A DNA stretch of 40,592 bases from assembly GCF_001931485.1 (NCBI RefSeq), contig NZ_MSDV01000002.1, forward strand, positions 1 through 40,592. Reading direction: 5' to 3'. Source of the stretch: Burkholderia sp. SRS-W-2-2016. Its GTDB lineage: Bacteria; Pseudomonadota; Gammaproteobacteria; Burkholderiales; Burkholderiaceae. The notes under the pieces were generated by a model. That model saw only the letters and a program-made list of their open reading frames with translations. It did not search any database and was not told the origin of the DNA. Below are positions 37,423 to 40,592 of the stretch, in pieces; the stretch's first letter is position 1; each line of letters opens with the position of its first letter. The position numbers were made by a program, and so were the translations under genes.

Positions 37423-40268
37423 TGCGCGGTCTCCCGTGCTCGAATGGTTTTCTTGGCCGGCTTCGCTTCCGCCGCAGTCATCTTCGTGTACAGGTCAAAC
37501 AGTTTTTCCAGTCGTTCGGTGTCGTTGCGAAACCGGCGTCCGATGTAGACGCGTTCAAGCACTTCGTCATTTCGTTCATGGGTGCGACGCAAATCCTCCG
37601 GCATGTTGTCCGGGTCGTAAAGATCTGCGATCGTCGCCGGGAAGTGCGCTTCTCGAGCAAGCAGGATGTTCTCCGCACATTCGGTCAGATCGGCTTTGTT
37701 CTGCTCCGTGAGTGCAGGGATCGGGAAGGTGTTCCAACCCAGTGTGTTCGAGTAGCGAAAATCCGTTTTGATCTTGCCGCAAACTGTTGCAATCCAAAGG
37801 AGATGGAGCTTCGAAACCAACAGCGCCATAGTCCATATCTCGGCACCGAATACGCCGAAGGCTCCGTCGGCGACGATGGCACCAGCTTGAAAATATGAGA
37901 TAGGCAAATACTCGCGTCGCTCAGATGAGTGACGCGGGACTAGGATCACGGTTTCATTATCGCGTTGCCGGACTTGCTGGAAAGCGTACGGAGTCGCGGC
38001 ACCATCTTTCGTTAGTTCCTTGGAGCTTTCTGATCGCATCTTGATAACTTCATCAGTGCGACTCTTGATCAACGGTATGGTCATCGCATCCGCGGACTCT
38101 CGGTCTTTGATCCATAGGCAATATCTAAAGTCGCCGTGGATCGTGTCTTCTGTTCCAATAAACGGTCGAATATACGAGGCCGTACGAGAATCCTTGTGCA
38201 CAAAATCTCGTGCTTCCTCTGGGGAGAGAATGAGGTGGCCGCCATCAGCAGGTTTACTTCCATTGGTCATTTCTTTGATTTGAGAAATGACGCTGGATCG
38301 TGCGCCAACATAAACATCACGGTACGGGATTAGATAGGCATTGATATTGTCAACGTCGCGACGTTTGATCCCATCAACACCCAAGTCCTCATATAGGGCG
38401 ACGCTCCCAGGCGATTTCCGAGCCAATCCAACGATTACGACTGTAACGCCTGCGTTGTTTGCCGCGAGATTTGCCCACTTGAACGAAGTGTATGCGAAAT
38501 TTATTCGCAAGGATTCGCCCAGGATCAGGGGCCAAAGACGCGAGACTTGCTCTCCCTGCATAACGGAGTTAGTGCTAACGAAAGCACACGCAGACTGTGT
38601 GGCTTTTGCATATTTGGAAAACTGCATGAACCAGCCGGAGACGTAATCCAAAGACTTCCAGCTAGATGTTTCGTTAGCAAATAGAGCTTCAAGGTCGGCT
38701 TTTCGACTTTCCGCCTCTCGTTTTAGGCGTTCCTTCGTTGCTGCGCTTGCACCTTTCGGCGGTTTAACCGTGGCGCCAACATATGGCGGATTTCCGCAGA
38801 TGTAAGTCTCACCACCTTCGTTCGCGAAGTCGATTTCGGACTGGTCGAGTGGCGTCTGGAAGAGATCATCCGCGACGACCTTTACGCCCGTCCCGGTTGG
38901 TGGGCAAAGCGCCAACCAATCCATCCGGAGAGCATTCCCACAGGTGATCCAGTTCTCCGCTTGGAGCGGCAGGAAGTCTTGCACCGCCTGCATTTGACCG
39001 CGGTACAGAACGTCGCACTGGTATTCAGCGATGATGAGTGCAAGGCGGGCAATCTCTGCCGGAAAATTGCGGAGTTCGATGCCCCGGAAGTTGGTCAAGG
39101 GGATAACGGACTTCAGATCTGCTTGCTCTCCTCGACGCTGATTGATTTCGGCCTCTATTTCGCGCATCTGCTTATACGCAATGACCAGGAAGTTGCCCGA
39201 ACCGCACGCCGGATCGAACACGCGAATGCGCGCCATGCGTTTGCGCAGGTTCAGCAACTTCGCTTTGTTATCGCCCGCGGCTTCCAGCTGCGCACGCAAA
39301 TCGTCAAGGAACAGGGGGTTGAGCACCTTCAGGATGTTCGGCACGCTCGTGTAGTGCATACCGAGGGAGCCTCGTTCCTCGTCGTCGGCGACCGCTTGGA
39401 TCATTGACCCGAAGATGTCTGGATTGATTTCGTGCCAATCCAGTTGGCCGGCGTGGAGCAAGTACGTGCGCGCCATGCGCGTGAAGCGCGGTACCTCGTT
39501 GCTACCGCCGAACAGGCCACCGTTCACATACGGGAAGGCATCGGCCCATCCTGGGATTTTTGCTTCTGCACGTGCGTTACCCTTGGTCGGTACGTTCATC
39601 GCGTGGAAGAGTGTGCTGATCACGTCGTGGGCATTGCCCGACGCCGCATCGCTCATCCGATCGACGGTCTTCGTGAACAGGCCGTTGCGGCTGAAAATCC
39701 CCGTGTCTTCGGCGAAGAAACAGAAAATCAGGCGGCCCATGAAGTGATTCATGTCCTGCCGACGCTCGTCCGTAGTCCAATCGGGATTCTCGCGTAGCAG
39801 TTCCAAATAGAGTTTGTTCAGTCGGCCGGTTGCGCGAACGTCGATCGCGCTGTCCTTGATTTCCTTGATCGTCGAGATGCCCGCGAGCGGCAGGAAGAAG
39901 CCGAAATGGCCGGCGAACTTTGCGTACTCGCAGGCGATCGTCTCGCCGTTCGCCATTTCCTCGGCTTCGAGGGTGTCGCCGTCCGTGGCCAAGATGAACT
40001 TGACCTTACCCTTCTTGGTTTCCGGGCTCGCTCGCAGCACATTGAGCGTCGCATTAACCTGGCCGGAAGTGCAGGTAGCGAGGTGGATGTGACTGCGTTG
40101 TAGAACGCCGCCTGGAACATCCGATTTGTTGGTGTCGCCTTTGCGGAGGCGGGCGATCGTGGTGTCTCTGTTCCCGAAGGCAGCGAGGAAGGCGTAAGGA
40201 AAATCCTCAGCGTTAAATGGCGCTTCGGCCAAGTCGGAGACAGCGGCCTCGATTTCGACTGCATTCAT
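37419..40268 (-). CDS. MmeI-like class I DNA methyltransferase of the defence operon
   Basis: This is a 949-residue adenine-type DNA methyltransferase with the MmeI-like layout. The order is N-terminal nuclease-like domain (1-160), helical spacer (170-320, with LGMHYTSVPNILKVL), and methyltransferase with motif I FDPACGSGNF (351-360) and catalytic NPPY (493-496). A target-recognition region (about 600-850) and a C-terminal helical part (THERNDEVLERVYIGRRF) follow. At the place where MmeI has an ExK nuclease motif the sequence reads HIHLATCTSG, so cutting ability seems lost. The segment 37,740-38,640 is visibly less GC-rich. The ATG at 40268 lacks a strong ribosome binding site. Upstream TTGACA and CATAAT hexamers exist but are only 10 bases apart, so the promoter is unresolved. 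Confidence 0.88.
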   Translation of the reverse strand: MNAVEIEAAVSDLAEAPFNAEDFPYAFLAAFGNRDTTIARLRKGDTNKSDVPGGVLQRSHIHLATCTSGQVNATLNVLRASPETKKGKVKFILATDGDTLEAEEMANGETIACEYAKFAGHFGFFLPLAGISTIKEIKDSAIDVRATGRLNKLYLELLRENPDWTTDERRQDMNHFMGRLIFCFFAEDTGIFSRNGLFTKTVDRMSDAASGNAHDVISTLFHAMNVPTKGNARAEAKIPGWADAFPYVNGGLFGGSNEVPRFTRMARTYLLHAGQLDWHEINPDIFGSMIQAVADDEERGSLGMHYTSVPNILKVLNPLFLDDLRAQLEAAGDNKAKLLNLRKRMARIRVFDPACGSGNFLVIAYKQMREIEAEINQRRGEQADLKSVIPLTNFRGIELRNFPAEIARLALIIAEYQCDVLYRGQMQAVQDFLPLQAENWITCGNALRMDWLALCPPTGTGVKVVADDLFQTPLDQSEIDFANEGGETYICGNPPYVGATVKPPKGASAATKERLKREAESRKADLEALFANETSSWKSLDYVSGWFMQFSKYAKATQSACAFVSTNSVMQGEQVSRLWPLILGESLRINFAYTSFKWANLAANNAGVTVVIVGLARKSPGSVALYEDLGVDGIKRRDVDNINAYLIPYRDVYVGARSSVISQIKEMTNGSKPADGGHLILSPEEARDFVHKDSRTASYIRPFIGTEDTIHGDFRYCLWIKDRESADAMTIPLIKSRTDEVIKMRSESSKELTKDGAATPYAFQQVRQRDNETVILVPRHSSERREYLPISYFQAGAIVADGAFGVFGAEIWTMALLVSKLHLLWIATVCGKIKTDFRYSNTLGWNTFPIPALTEQNKADLTECAENILLAREAHFPATIADLYDPDNMPEDLRRTHERNDEVLERVYIGRRFRNDTERLEKLFDLYTKMTAAEAKPAKKTIRARETAQ

Positions 40269-40311
40269 GTGTGTGGTCTGGAAATTTTTGCCTACTATTA
40301 TGCCCGGGCTT

Positions 40312-40592
40312 ATGTCAAAGATGGATCGGGTTCGGGCCGTGGCGACCGATCCAAGCAGCTTTGATCGTCATTGGCAAGAGTCCGCATCGAAGCCCCGCCA
40401 TTTCGGCATGCAGCATAGCCGTGCGATGCCCGCGTTTTTGCTTGCGCGCGAAGCGGATGCCGAAGGCTCGCCGGCGTCAGCGGGTCGGCCGGGCGGCGCA
40501 GCCGGCCAGGTTTGGGTTGCGCGGCAGCGAGCCGTTTCCTCCCACCCCTCCCACCCTGGAAAAACAAGGTGGGAGGTCGGATGGGAGCGGAA
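40312..40592 (+). CDS. Doubtful partial open frame at the right edge
   Basis: A plus-strand frame is open from ATG 40312 to the end of the window (93 codons, no stop). It contains SFDRHWQESASKPRHFG and, near the edge, SSHPSHPGKTRWEVGWE, the latter dictated by the repeat cluster at 40538-40587. No ribosome binding site is clear, and no domain is recognised. It is divergent from the methyltransferase gene. It may be a real N-terminus or chance. Confidence 0.2.
   Translation, partial: MSKMDRVRAVATDPSSFDRHWQESASKPRHFGMQHSRAMPAFLLAREADAEGSPASAGRPGGAAGQVWVARQRAVSSHPSHPGKTRWEVGWER
40538..40587. repeat. Direct and inverted repeat cluster at the right edge
   Basis: Two perfect tandem copies of CCTCCCACC (40538-40546 and 40547-40555) are followed after 12 bases by a perfect inverted copy GGTGGGAGG (40568-40576) and a near copy GATGGGAG (40580-40587). 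The geometry (two direct, short spacer, two inverted) is the same as at 30014-30063, with a different sequence. Confidence 0.7.

Noticed and set aside
34095..40268. Assignment of the operon to DISARM, BREX or a standard type I/III system
   Set aside because: There is no DUF1998 or phospholipase-D gene as in DISARM, no BrxC/PglZ as in BREX, no HsdS, and no nuclease domain fused to the helicase as in type I or III.
40292..40318. TTGACA and CATAAT as a promoter of the methyltransferase operon
   Set aside because: The hexamers are only 10 bases apart, too close for a sigma-70 promoter, and no better partner was found.

Overview
The window is GC-rich (about two thirds G+C by eye) and reads as the chromosome of a beta-proteobacterium of the Burkholderia/Paraburkholderia group. 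The basis is the kind of genes and their order: def-fmt-lysE-htpX beside dprA-thioredoxin-topB, a GTP-type PEP carboxykinase, eutBC, and an ATG/GTG gene set with strong GC-rich codon third positions. I cannot name the species.

Positions 1 to about 29,930 are core chromosome. In order they hold: eutBC (ethanolamine ammonia-lyase); a divergent metal-efflux pair, cadA/cadR, around one MerR-type operator; a zinc-ribbon gene and dbpA (23S rRNA helicase); an amino-acid block (YbdL-like aminotransferase, orphan periplasmic binding protein, AraC regulator, LysE exporter); a membrane diguanylate cyclase; a HipA-kinase/XRE pair in reversed order; tRNA-Lys(CTT) with its own promoter and terminator; a PaaI-type thioesterase and a patatin; a D-2-hydroxyacid dehydrogenase; pckG; a LysR regulator; topB, a thioredoxin and dprA on the minus strand; then def, fmt, a second LysE protein and htpX on the plus strand.

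From about 29,930 to the right edge the window looks like an integrated genomic island. A tyrosine recombinase with an arm-type DNA-binding domain lies directly downstream of htpX, behind a cluster of direct and inverted repeats. A 377-base stretch with several inverted repeats follows. It includes a three-tier hairpin just upstream of the first of five small cargo genes. Four of these I do not recognise, and the fifth looks like a solitary HicA-type protein. The right part is a tightly overlapping minus-strand operon of three genes: a 949-residue MmeI-like DNA methyltransferase, a 704-residue superfamily 2 helicase and a 408-residue GIY-YIG nuclease. I read it as a three-component restriction/phage-defence system. 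The methyltransferase would set specificity and protect self DNA, the helicase would translocate, and the GIY-YIG protein would cut. The nuclease motif expected at the methyltransferase N-terminus of MmeI-type enzymes appears to be lost, which fits nuclease activity being supplied in trans.

The right end of the island is not in the window. The last 55 bases hold a second repeat cluster built like the one before the integrase. I saw no rRNA, CRISPR array or transposase.
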